A stretch of 64,000 nucleotides of DNA from Cantharellus purpuraceus. Lineage: Eukaryota; Basidiomycota; Agaricomycetes; Cantharellales; Hydnaceae. Of this stretch, positions 10,772 through 20,723 are shown piece by piece (positions within the stretch are counted from its first letter, which is position 1; each line of letters opens with the position of its first letter). A program made the position numbers and the translations under genes. The stretch lies in contig JALBUN010000048.1 of NCBI GenBank assembly GCA_025174535.1, positions 1,860,001-1,924,000 on the forward strand, read 5' to 3'. The notes beneath the pieces were generated by a model. The model saw only the letters and a program-made list of their open reading frames with translations, searched no databases and was not told where the DNA came from.

Positions 10772-11056
10772 TTCAAAAAGGGGAGGGTGTAAGTACCCAA
10801 GGTACTTACTTACTATAGTATATAAGTATAATTGATATATGCAGCATTCCCTTAAGGAATGTTGTCCTCTTGGTAGATGTATGCACCCATAGGGTGCATA
10901 TGTATAGTTATTATGTAAGCCAGTGGACCCAGTACATGTGTGGGTCCACTTATAGTAGATAGAACTTAGTTAACTACCACACTGTACAACACATTGCCCA
11001 ACCAATACACTTGGTTGAGTTCTGTGCAATGGTGTGAACTAAGACACACATTAACA
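10772..11056 (+). mobile_element. Polypurine tract and 3' LTR of the hairpin-rich element
   Basis: A purine run ending aaaaaggggaggg (to 10787) is followed at once by TGTAAGTACC, a classic PPT/LTR junction. The LTR would run to about ACATTAACA at 11056 (about 269 bp, TG...CA). It carries perfect inverted repeats at 10789-10797/10801-10809, about 10881-10900 (atgcaccc/gggtgcat) and 10922-10930/10942-10950 (agtggaccc/gggtccact), and a TATA-like tatataag near 10819. No second copy is in the window, so its ends are estimates. Confidence 0.65.
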
Positions 11057-11059
11057 TCC

Positions 11060-12119
11060 ACCCCTCTGCTTGGCCCTATCTACTTGCTATCCCAAAAAGA
11101 GCTACTGGCTCTCTGAACATTCATAGATGAGAACTTGGCTATGGGCTTTATCTGCCCATCCCTATCCCCCCATGGAGCTCCAGTTCTATTTGTCTGCAAA
11201 AAGGACAGATCACTCTGTTTATGTGTCAACTTCTGTGGACTCAACAAGATCACCAAGAAAGACTGGTACCCAATACCTTGCACCACAGACCTGCTTGAGA
11301 GCCCACAAAAGGCTAAAATCTATTCCAAAATACATGCCTATCATCTAGTCCGTATCTGAGGAGGTGATGAGTGGAAAACAACTTTCTGCACTTGATATGG
11401 ATCTTTCAAATGGTGTGTCATGCCCTTCAGACTAACCAATGCTCTGGCTGCCTTCCAGTGGTTCATGAACAATACATTTGCCAATCTCCTCGATGTTACC
11501 ATCCTCGTTTACTTAGACAACATTTTGGTATATTCAGATAATGAGGATGAACATCAGACACATGTCCAAGAGGTACTCTGATGTCTCCACAAACATGGCC
11601 TCTTCACCCATGCCAACAAATGTGAATTCCACTCCAACTCAGTTGAGTATCTAGGCTATATCCTCTCCCCTGCAGGACTGATAATGTCTGATGACAAAAT
11701 CAAAGCCATACAGGAATAGCCAGAACCACAGAAAGTCAAAGATGTACAGTCTTTCCTAGGGTTCACCAACTTCTACTGATGCTTCATCCACAACTACTCC
11801 AATATTACCATTCCGCTCACCTGGCTTACTAGGAAGGGTATCCAATGGAATTTCACTGATGAATGTAGACAGAGTTTTGAGACCTTGAAAAAGGCCTTTA
11901 CCTCTGCTCCAATACTAACTCATTGGGTTCCAGATGTTCCTATCCTATGAGAAACCGATGCCTCCAACTATGCACTCACTGCAATCCTGTCCATCATCTC
12001 TCCAGATGACAGACAAGTCCATCTGATCACTTTTCACTCACATACATTTATGCCCCCTGAACTGAACTATGATGTCCATGACAAAGAGCTCCTTGCCATA
12101 TATGAAGCTTTCCAGTGAC
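11060..12119 (+). mobile_element. Ty3/gypsy RT-RNase H fragment, degenerate, 3' end deleted
   Basis: A typical chromoviral RT reading with stops: [36 protein letters not shown], then the active-site box as [12 protein letters not shown] (YLDN instead of YLDD, about 11500-11530), YLGYILSPAGL, and the RNase H start (ETDASNYALTAILS, about 11950). It breaks off at KELLAIYEAFQ (about 12115). There it is joined directly to the antisense-ORF region of the 1808-3217 family through the shared word agccaggatgcatcgagga. An internal deletion of RNase H, integrase and chromodomain explains this. Stops are mostly TGA at family Arg or Trp positions. It probably belongs to the same element family as 1-1429. 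Confidence 0.88.
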
Positions 12120-13569
12120 AAGCCAGGATGCATCGAGGATGTATATCAAATCACTTTGACAGTCAAACACTGCCAGCATCATTTGTATCAAGCTTTTAAA
12201 TAGTGCTGCAACTCCCTCTCCACCTCAGTCTCTATGTCTAGCCTTTGATCATCACTCATGTTTCATTGCCATCAATCATTATCAGCCTTCTATTCACACC
12301 AATCCTTTCATCATCATTCACATGGCTTCCAATTCTATTCCTCTCTCCAACATCTCTTCTAATAATACATCACACTGGTCTCTGGACACAGAGGACTATC
12401 AAAAATACACTGAGCTCCACAGGCATGTTAAGCCACCTCCACATGTCAAAATCTTCCAAAACTCTTTCAATGTCCAAGATCCCCACCTTGTCTCTCTTAT
12501 GCCATTGGTGATCCCATATTCTTTGACGATTCCATTGAACCATATTCCTCTGCATTTCACCTCTATATCATAACACGGATAAAAGAGTCAAATGTGAGGT
12601 AGAGTTTCAGTTGCCATTGCTGATCTATCCTCCCACTTCAATCCAACTCAGGTTACATCATGTCAGGCAAAGGGACCAAATACCCTTGGAATGGGATACC
12701 ATATGGAGATGGAGTATTTGTTGTGGAAGCTGACTAAAGTCCTCATGTGACTCAGGGTCAACTTACCTTCGGAGCTGTAGGGAAGATGGTATTGGTGGAT
12801 GTTTCTATTGTTCTTTTATATGACTCACCCCTGTTTCATCTTTTAATTCATTCATACACAACTTACTCATCCTTGTTCTATTTTTTTTGGTTCTTTTATT
12901 ACTCATCACCTCCTATTCTTACAAAGATTACCCCTATCTGTCGCTTCATTTCTCCATGATTTCCCCACATGCTTCATCAGCTGGCTTGATCAGCATTTCT
13001 TGCATCATACCGCATCATTTGCTCCTCATATTGTGTCATTGTGCCCTGGGGATTTGTATATAAAAGGGCACTAGTTTTCACCTTTTGGAAGCAATCAACA
13101 AGTTTTCAGCCCACGCTCTAAAGTCCAAGTCCATGCTCTAAGTCTACACTCTACACTCTACATCACAATCCATCAGCTCTACACTGAGGTAAAGCACCTT
13201 GGTTCAACAATCAGATTTCCCTCCCCCACCAAGAGGTCACATCTCCTGGGACCAGCTTTCACATACCTCTCAACCAGGCTCCCCATCGTCCTCCAGTCAC
13301 AGAGCACAATCAACCATCTCACCAGAAAGTCCCAGAGTGCAATCTACCATCTTGACCATCCTTTTCACTCCCCATCATCCTCCAGTCACAGAGCACTATA
13401 AATCAGCTCAACAGCACCCTCTTCATTCACCCTCACCAGACACAGAGCACTATTACACTTACCCATTACTCAGTGCTACCCCTCGGCCTAACTGTTCTTT
13501 GGCATGCTGAACAACTGCGTTACACACCATCTGTTTGCAGGCTTATAGGATCCATTCCATAAGTGAACC
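12117..13569 (+). repeat. Retroelement tail plus LTR-like sequence, copy 2 (pair with 1808-3217)
   Basis: Second copy of the chromoviral tail. It aligns with 1808-3217 and differs mainly by C-to-T or G-to-A changes at former CpG sites, plus small deletions (for example near 12690 and 12965). It keeps the TATA-like box (13057-13066) and the right end gaaccgaca. After 13569 the sequence passes directly into copia pol. With 11060-12119 it forms the right half of one internally deleted element. Confidence 0.8.
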
Positions 13570-14795
13570 GACAACACTACTTGCTCTGGCTGCTCATCTG
13601 GACCTTGAACTGCATCAAATGGATGTCAAGACCATGTTCTTACATGGAGACTTGAATGAGGAAATTTACATGAACTTACCTCCAGGTTTCCACAAGCCAA
13701 ATGTGGTCTGGAAGCTCAAGAAGGGCCTATATGGTCTTAAGCAAGCAAGCCATGAATGGTATAAGAAAATACACACCAAATTCAAGGGACTTGGCTTCAA
13801 ACAATGCCAATCCAATCATGGCATTTTTCACCTATCCAAGGGTGACACACTGGTGATCATTGCAATCTACATTGATGACCTGTTGATTTTATTCATGTCA
13901 TTAGATGCTGTGAATGAGGTCAAAATGAAGCGCACGCTGGATCCTCGGTATGAAGGTCACTTGTAATTAACATGCTGTTAGCCTGTCACAACATTGCTAC
14001 ATACAGGACATCTTGGAACAACATGGAATGGCCAAATGTCAGCCAGTATCAATGCCAATGGTTCCAAATCTCACATTAGAGAAGCTCAAGGAGTCAGAAA
14101 TTGATGTAACAACTTACCAAAGTGCCGTAGGATCCCTAATGTATGCAATGATTGGCATGTGCCCCAACCTTGCACACGCAGTGGGTGTGCTAAGCCAGTT
14201 CAGCACAAATCCAGGTGTAGCACACTGGACCACACTCAAGTGTGTATTCCGATATCTACAAGGAAATGGAGACATTAGCATTGTCTTCGATGGAAAGAAA
14301 GGTGATACAGCACTTGCCGGATACATTGACACAGACTGGGCAGCTGACAAGAATGACAGCCATTCAATTACAGGCTATGTGTTCCTGTTATGTGGCAGCA
14401 TGATCAGCCAGAGCTCCAAGAAGCAGAGCTCAACAGCACAATCAAGTATGGAGGCCAAGTATATGGCCAGTGCACATGCTGCAAAAGAAGTTGTGTGGCT
14501 CAGGATGTTTTTATCAGAAATAGGACAAATTCAAGACTCACCGACTTCCCTTTACATTGACAATCAATCCACCATCACACTTGTGAAGAACCCAGAGTTT
14601 CATAACAGGACAAAGCACATTGCCATTCACTATCACTTCATATGCAAAAAGATTGAGGATGGTGAATTAACTCCAATATATGTGCCTACTGGCAAACAAA
14701 CTGCAGACATACTTACCAAAGGACTTCTGAAGGTGAAATTTGTCACTTTTGTACATGGGATGGGTCTTTGTCAGGATGGATTGGACACACAGTGA
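13570..14795 (+). mobile_element. Ty1/copia pol, RT C-terminal half and RNase H
   Basis: The frame enters inside RT: HQMDVKTMFLHGDLNEEIYM, GLYGLKQASHEWY and the catalytic IYIDDLLILF box (about 13870-13900). A break follows at about 13960-14010, then VGSLMYAMIGMCPNLAHAVG, the RNase H DTDWAADKNDSHSITGYVF (about 14330-14385), EAKYMASAHAAKEVVWLR, SLYIDNQSTI and the copia-typical end TADILTKGLLK, with stop at 14793-14795. The gag, protease, integrase and RT N-terminus are missing. The catalytic Asp pair is intact, yet the frame is interrupted and the 5' half is gone, so it is not autonomous. The order RT-RNase H at the very 3' end is diagnostic for copia. Confidence 0.95.
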
Positions 14796-14802
14796 GTGGG
14801 TG

Positions 14803-15166
14803 TGTTGCAAAAATGAACATGTGTTGTATAAGTGGGTCCACTATGGTCCGTAACCCTGACAAGAGTATAACAAGCTTACCCTTATTATACTAGAACAGCA
14901 TTCATAATGCTGTTCCAAGGGTCGGATCCACAGCAGGAGCCTGGATCCATATAGGGGGAATTTCTAGTATATTTAAGTAGCATAGTACCCTTCAGTATAC
15001 CTCAGTCTTCAATTGATATGAGACTGAGGTTCATTTGTTACATTTTCTATCTGTTGTTACTTGTCTAACTCTAGTACAGGTTAGATGACAATACAGTCTT
15101 TGATTGATATGAGACTGAGTTTACACTGCAGCTTTGCTGCATTTTTTCAACTTCAAAAATGTACAA
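14803..15166 (+). mobile_element. Probable 3' LTR of the copia element
   Basis: A sequence beginning TGTTGCAAAAATG starts 8 bp after the copia stop and runs to about TGTACAAC near 15166. It contains perfect hairpins (gaacagcatt 14893-14902 with aatgctgttc 14906-14915; cctcagtct 15000-15008 with agactgagg 15021-15029). It also holds a repeated 26-bp word around 15002 and 15095 centred on gattgatatgagactgag. A TATA-like tatatttaag is at about 14968. The right end overlaps the start of an inverted LTR fragment, so it is uncertain. Confidence 0.55.
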
Positions 15167-15169
15167 CTT

Positions 15170-15432
15170 ACTGTAAATACATGAATGAAATCTAATGATA
15201 ATTACTCCAGTGATGGATCTCCAAGGCCTACAGCCTTACTTGAGTATGTCCAAGTCTGATGGGGATGGATGTCCAGGTTTCTAGGGTGGTGCTGATGCAT
15301 CAATTGGAACCAGAGATGGATGGGTGGGAACAGTGATGATGATCGGATGGACAGGTGGGATGTGACAGTTTCCATAGGGAGTATAGATTTCATTTACATG
15401 GGGGTCTGGGCATAATGAATAAGGTCATAACA
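15170..15432 (-). mobile_element. Inverted, decayed copy of the 4785-5168 LTR
   Basis: Read on the reverse strand, this begins TGTTATGACC and follows the LTR at 4785 (ccatccatctctggttcc, gatgcatcagcaccaccc, tggatgtccaggtttcta against tggatgtctgggttccta). It has a small deletion near the start and loss of CpG. It is cut at its far end against the copia LTR. Confidence 0.75.
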
Positions 15433-15790
15433 ATGTTACAGTAGTTTGTATATTGAATAAGTGTAACACCTACTGTTCTACTTCTGTTGCTAGCTTCTTG
15501 ACAAGTCAAACTCTGGATCCTTGATCCAACTCCATAACCCCAAACTCTGAAATATTGGACAGATAATTTGAGGAGGCACAATGCATAAGTTGAGGCCAAG
15601 TCCACTTGATCCAACCCAATAATTCTGCACCATCTATCTCTGGTTGATATAGTAACGTCCTCATCCCTTACTACTCTTAACTCCAAACTCTGGTAACTCC
15701 TCCAGACTCTATCCGAACCCTTAACACAAATGTCATACATTATAACACCCTTTGAAGACCAAAAAGTTGATTGTCATGGACTAGCAGGTC
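15433..15790. repeat. Related LTR/leader fragment
   Basis: Part of this stretch (about 15560-15625, word gcataagttgaggccaag) resembles the leader after the first LTR (5150-5215, word cataagctgaagccaag) in the same orientation, at lower similarity. It looks like a more distant copy of the same family lying next to the inverted LTR. The last 200 bp before the DnaJ gene show nothing I recognise. Confidence 0.4.
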
Positions 15791-16024
15791 TGAGTAGTTG
15801 AAAGGCTACAGCATCACGACAGAGCCTTGGTATATGATGGTACCATGATATATATTCACATTCATGTGATAATCTAAATTGTGCGTCACAGGAGGTCCAA
15901 AACAAGCGGAATCAGAGGATGAAGGTCTTGTTGAATCAATCAATTAAGGTTTCCATTACAGTAAGATCGCCGAAGCATTGCCCGCATACTATGTGACCGT
16001 CCAAAATTTCACCGAGACGGAGAC

Positions 16025-18161
16025 CTACGGAACTCCTTGAGACTTCTCTTGCGGGATTGTGGAAGGCCCAGCATCCGGCCTGCCATAGGTGGCAGGCTTG
16101 TCTCGTCGACGCTTCTTGGGCGTTGCAGCTTCAGCGACCATCCTGGCGAAAACATGACAACATCAGGGTGAGTGTCAACAATCGCGTAGGAATCCAGGTT
16201 CCTGAGAATGATTGAGGCTAACAAACTAACCGTTCTAGTGCACGACGCTCTTCATCTGACTCGTCCGCTTGAGTCTGCTTAAAAATTGCACCGGTTATCA
16301 ATAATCCCTGAACCCCATTGGACGTCAGCGTCATCACGCAAGTTAGTTCTATCATGGTAAAAACCTTAGCGCGATTGATGAGTGTTTGCTCCGACACGCC
16401 TTGTTCCTTCAAAACGAGGTCGCACACCTTATCTTGCTGATGAGACCCAAAGTGGCAAAAATTGATGGGACAGAACACACCTGTCGTAATACATTGATCA
16501 CTTCGAAACGTGTCCCGCGCCAAGACGCAAGTAGGATTTTGCCCGTGACATCGTTTTCAAGATCACGCATCTGCTCTTCAGCAATCTCACCCTTCTCCTG
16601 CAGACGCGCCATTTGCTGATTACGAGGGGAAAAAAATAAATGAAACCCATGTGAATATGTAAGATATAATACAAGGACGAATGCTCACTTCAATGGATGC
16701 TTGCACGCCAAGGGCACTCCCGATAACACCCCACGCATCCTTGGCAAGAGTACCCTTCTCCTTGAGTCGGGAGAAAAAGCCAGGAATTCCAAGGAACTTG
16801 CGGGATTTCATGAACGATGTCGCTTTCATCATGTACACGTTCCCTATTGTATGTAAGAGCTGCAAAATAATTAACGCCAAGTATAGAATGGAGTAATCAA
16901 ACTCACCTCCACACCGAAGCTTTCAAACTTCAAATCTTCTGCCTCCTTTTGCATTCGTGCCTCGAAAGCTTTTGTCTCTGAGTCTTCTGGATGTCCTGGA
17001 TTCCTTGCCTCTACAAATGGTCTCAGCCTGTAAAATTACAAAGTTCTTCAGACGTCAAAGCGATGATTGAGAAAAGAATAATACCGTTCTACGAGTTTTT
17101 GGTGTAAATTCTTTACCCTCTTTTCCATTGCTTCTCTTCGCTCCTTTTCCAAAGCCTCCAACTTCTGCTTTTGCTCCGGTGTTGGTTTCCGCCTCCGCTC
17201 TCTTATCTCCTTCAAATCATTCTCTTTTTCCTTGGAAGATGCAGAGAGTGTTGGGGAGCCAGCGTCAGGGATGGTAAGCGTCGAATGTGGAGACGTAAAC
17301 GGTGGCGCTTCTGCACCATGTGCTTCGTTGCGATCACGTGAAGCCGCCAGTGGCGTTGGTGCGTCTTTTGCAGCTTCTCTTTGGACTTCAGAAGTAGGTG
17401 GCGATGGCGTTACCGTTGGCGATGTACCCTTCCCCTTCAGTTCCCGCTCTATCTCTGCCTTTTCTTCGTCCGTCATCATGGTCGTCGCCACACTGGTCAT
17501 CTCTTTCATTAAGGATATTTCTCCAATCTGGGCGTTTCTGGGTGAGGGTAACTGAGAACTAGAAATGGAAGACCGTACATAATCGACAAAACGATCTCCA
17601 CCGAATACATTAGCGAAGAAACCTGCAGCATCTTCCATCGACGCGCCCCCTTCCTTGTCCGCCATGGACTTCCCATTACGGTCATAAACGGCTCGTAAGT
17701 TCTATACAGTAGAGCACTCAGGATACCGTGACAGTTCCGATAAGAAGTGCCGCTCACGGGATCTGAAAGCACTTGATACGCTTTGCTAGACATACAATAA
17801 GCTGTCCCTCCTATACTTACCGGCAGACGCAGAACATGTACCTGATATCTTGAACATCCGTCGCTGATCAACTTCTGTTGCGTCGTGACTAAGATATGTA
17901 TATCTCACCTTTGAACATCTCCTCTGCATGTGGAGATGGATTCTTATCTGGATGGAACTGCAAACACACGATGTATTACCTTGCGCACCAAGCAGACACT
18001 TGACCAACCTTGATAGCCTGTTTCCGGTACGCTTTCTTTAACTCAATTTCATCAACATCTGTTGAGACACCCAGCTACGACAGCCACTTTCAGGGAATAT
18101 AGCAGCAAAAACGTGTGCCACGGCTCACCAAGTCGTAATATTCTGTTTCTACGGGTGCCAT
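16025..18161 (-). CDS. DnaJ (Hsp40) protein with DnaJ-X domain, Caj1/Djp1 type
   Basis: J-domain co-chaperone that would stimulate an Hsp70. The first exon encodes MAPVETEYYDL (ATG complement 18159-18161). After splicing the J-domain reads LGVSTDVDEIELKKAYRK, then FHPDKNPSPHAEEMFK with the essential HPD. A 7-nt exon (17842-17848) completes DIS, followed by KAYQVLSDP and NLRAVYDRNGK. Next comes a Ser/Pro/Ala-rich charged linker (about 17170-17560) with a Lys/Arg/Glu helix. The C-terminal DnaJ-X region includes LLHTIGNVYMMKATSFMKS, IPGFFSRLKEKGTLAKDAWG and RLQEKGEIAEEQMRDLENDV. The protein ends with a basic tail (TPKKRRRDK) and stops at 16025. About nine exons. Fungal relatives act in peroxisomal import (Djp1) or at membranes; which role applies here is not visible. 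Confidence 0.92.
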
Positions 18162-18645
18162 GGCTGGCGTAGGAGGAAAAGCAGTACGCTACAATTGTGT
18201 GGCTGTGGACCTCAGAATCGGCCGATCTGAATAGACTTCCACTCCGAATCAGACTCCGAAAACATAGACTTTATTTCGGGTGAAAGAAACAGAGAACCAA
18301 TTGGTAGGAAACAAGACTGTGCCAAACAGGAAACAAAAACAGATGGTGATGAGTGGGAGATGATCGGATGGCACAACTGCTGTGCTACGGAGAAGGTGAG
18401 GAGTTCGGATTGGTGCATGGTGAGTACGAAAGAAATGCAGAGAGAAAAACGGGATAAAACAGGATCTACTGCCACCATAGGAAGAGAGAAGAAATAAAGT
18501 TAGCCTGATACAATATCTCCTCCCATGGTCTCAGTCAGGTTGGTGCAGCAATCGAGCCAGCACTTGAGTAGTGCGTCCATCATACTTCAAATACTCCATA
18601 TGATCCGGCGCGAAACAACAGAGATAACAATGGTGAAAATGATTG
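18162..18645. other. Spacer between two reverse-strand genes
   Basis: About 480 bp upstream of the DnaJ gene and downstream of the next reverse-strand gene. It must hold the DnaJ promoter. I see no RNA gene, repeat or convincing reading frame. Confidence 0.5.
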
Positions 18646-19575
18646 TCATGATGTATGACCCTCGTGAATCGGGTTAGTAGTCCGTCTCCACGGCGAGCCC
18701 ATCCGGGCGAATGCATCAGACAAATGAGCCTTTTCCTTCTCTCCACCTCCTTCCACAGACAAATCCAGGCTGCGCGCACGTTTCTCCTCCCTGACACGCT
18801 GCGTCGAGAACCGCACGTGCCTGCGGCTACCTGCGGGACTCGACGCTGATGTGGATGGAGGCGTAGTAGTACGTGATGAGGAGGAGGGAAAGGAGAGAAT
18901 ACTAGAAGTGGGGGTGCTCATGGGCGTGGCAGTAGAGTGTGTCAATGTAGTAGTTGCAACCGACATGGTGAAGGACGAAGATGCGGTATGGCGGTGGAGG
19001 AAGCGCGTGAGGCGAGTTCGTAAAGGTTGAGTGTGTTGGGGTATTTCTGAAGCAGGGGTGGATGCGGGTCCAGGCTGGGGACAAACCGGTAGACTAGCGC
19101 TCGTGTGAGTGGGTGAGGGAGATGTAGGAATAGGAGTATGAGTGGAGGCTGGTCGGTATCCCGATGGAAGCCTGCTCCCAGACATGCGAACACGCCTCCG
19201 TGGCGGAGGTGACGGTGGCCGGGCCAGGGGCGGGCAATACACACTACTAGCTGACGACGACTCGTCCGTAGGTGTACTCGAACCTTGGGATTCGTGGACC
19301 ATGTACACTCTGCTCAGAGCCGCTGGGTATTTCGAGCGTGAAAACGACGACGTTGACGTTGTGTCTCTAGTCAACGCCTCACCAGCCTGCCGCGCCGGGC
19401 GTCAGAAGTTTAAGTGACAGGACAAGTGAATAGTAATGCCTACAATACTCACATGTATAGATGGCACATATGACTCTTCGCCGGACACAGGCTCGCGCTT
19501 CAGTTTGGGTGTGAGGCGGCGGATGGAAGTCAGGAGTGTCGGTTTGGAAGTCGATGGGGACGATGACGGGGTCAT
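18646..19575 (-). CDS. Ser/Thr/Pro-rich low-complexity protein, unrecognised
   Basis: Two exons. The first starts MTPSSSPSTSKPTLLTSIRR (ATG complement 19573-19575) and ends at about SYVPSIH before a GT donor (gtgagt, about 19453). The second starts near 19390 with AGEALTRDTTSTSSFSRSK and runs to a stop at 18646. The protein is about 280 residues, largely disordered Ser/Thr/Pro. It has two small ordered-looking patches: KYPAALSRVYMVHESQGS at the start of exon 2 and a basic motif RRHVRFSTQRVREEKRARSL near the C-terminus. No domain is recognised. The RHVRF-like patch resembles short docking motifs for phosphatases, but this is only a resemblance. Confidence 0.6.
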
Positions 19576-20723
19576 GGTTGAATTTTGAGAAATGACGGTG
19601 GTATGCGGGATGGATAACAGGGTGATATTTCCGACACCTGTGGAGAGCTGAGTGAGGCAAGACAGCGACGCTTAGCAACACGTCGCGGCGGCCAGCGACG
19701 ATAGACAGCGGCTGACGCGACCAGCCCGACCGGTCGTCAGTTCGGAGTCCGCAATGCGGATAATTACATAATTACCGAACCTCCCTGTCTCTCTTAAATC
19801 TCACTCTTAAAGTCAACGCTTACTGTACTGCTGGCACCACAATCATCTGACCACTCATACCTCATCAGTTCCCAATTACTAATTCTCTTTACTTAGCTCC
19901 GAGACAGCCCCGTTTTAGCCCTTTATGGTCCTGCATATCAGACGCACCTTTCGCAATGAGTCGCTTCTATTGATTCACAGTTGTCGAACAAGTTACATCA
20001 TGATCTATGCAAGAACGATGCTAACAACTGGCTCTTGGACACGTGCTCATTGGACTAAGGGATTGAGCTTCAACCAGGTTGGCCGACGTGGATGTCTTCG
20101 AAGCGACAATAGATATAGACACTATGCCTCTATATAGAAACAACCTCATTCATAAAACAGTTATGTACGTTGCGGAAGGGTCGCTGCACCCCTGAACTCC
20201 ACGACACCGTATGAAATCGCCAAACAATTGATAGACCGTTGTTGGAATTGCGCTATAATTGGATGATTTCCATACAGAACAGTATCTTCTTTGAACACAA
20301 ATTTCTACTGTCCTTAACCTATCAATCAACCATTCGATCGAAAGTGCGATGGATGGCAATGATTCAGCCAATTTAATGTGAATTTAACAAAGTCTTGTCA
20401 CAAGAACCTGAACGGAGTTGTCCGGGACGCCGTGCACCGTGCAGGCCTTCTGTGATATATATATATTTCCGGTGCATAAGGCCAGATCTAGAAATCCCAT
20501 GTTTGAGTTGGATAGATGACCAGTCAGGCCCAGAATCGCCCAAACCTATCATCGGAACTGTCAGGACTCGTCCAATTTGCTAGTCCCCATACTTCTTTGT
20601 ACTGATCTTCAAAGTCTATAAGTACCCCACAGGCATAAGGGGAATACTGCAATACTGCAATACTGCCCCGGGACCATCCACACTAGTCCTTCGCAGCAAC
20701 AGTTGAATTTGCATCGATAAGAG
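19576..20723. other. Divergent intergenic region
   Basis: About 1.1 kb between the reverse-strand Ser/Pro-rich gene and the forward phosphatase gene, so it should hold both promoters. Short reading frames here lack coding character. Apart from a short (at)n run near 20458 and a repeated ctgcaatactgcaatactg just before the phosphatase start (about 20646), I see nothing notable. Confidence 0.5.

Noticed and set aside
5300..11056. Hairpins as inserted MITEs or terminal inverted repeats of DNA transposons
   Set aside because: Stems are only 6-11 bp with tiny loops, lie inside conserved protein motifs and leave spacing between motifs normal, so nothing was inserted.
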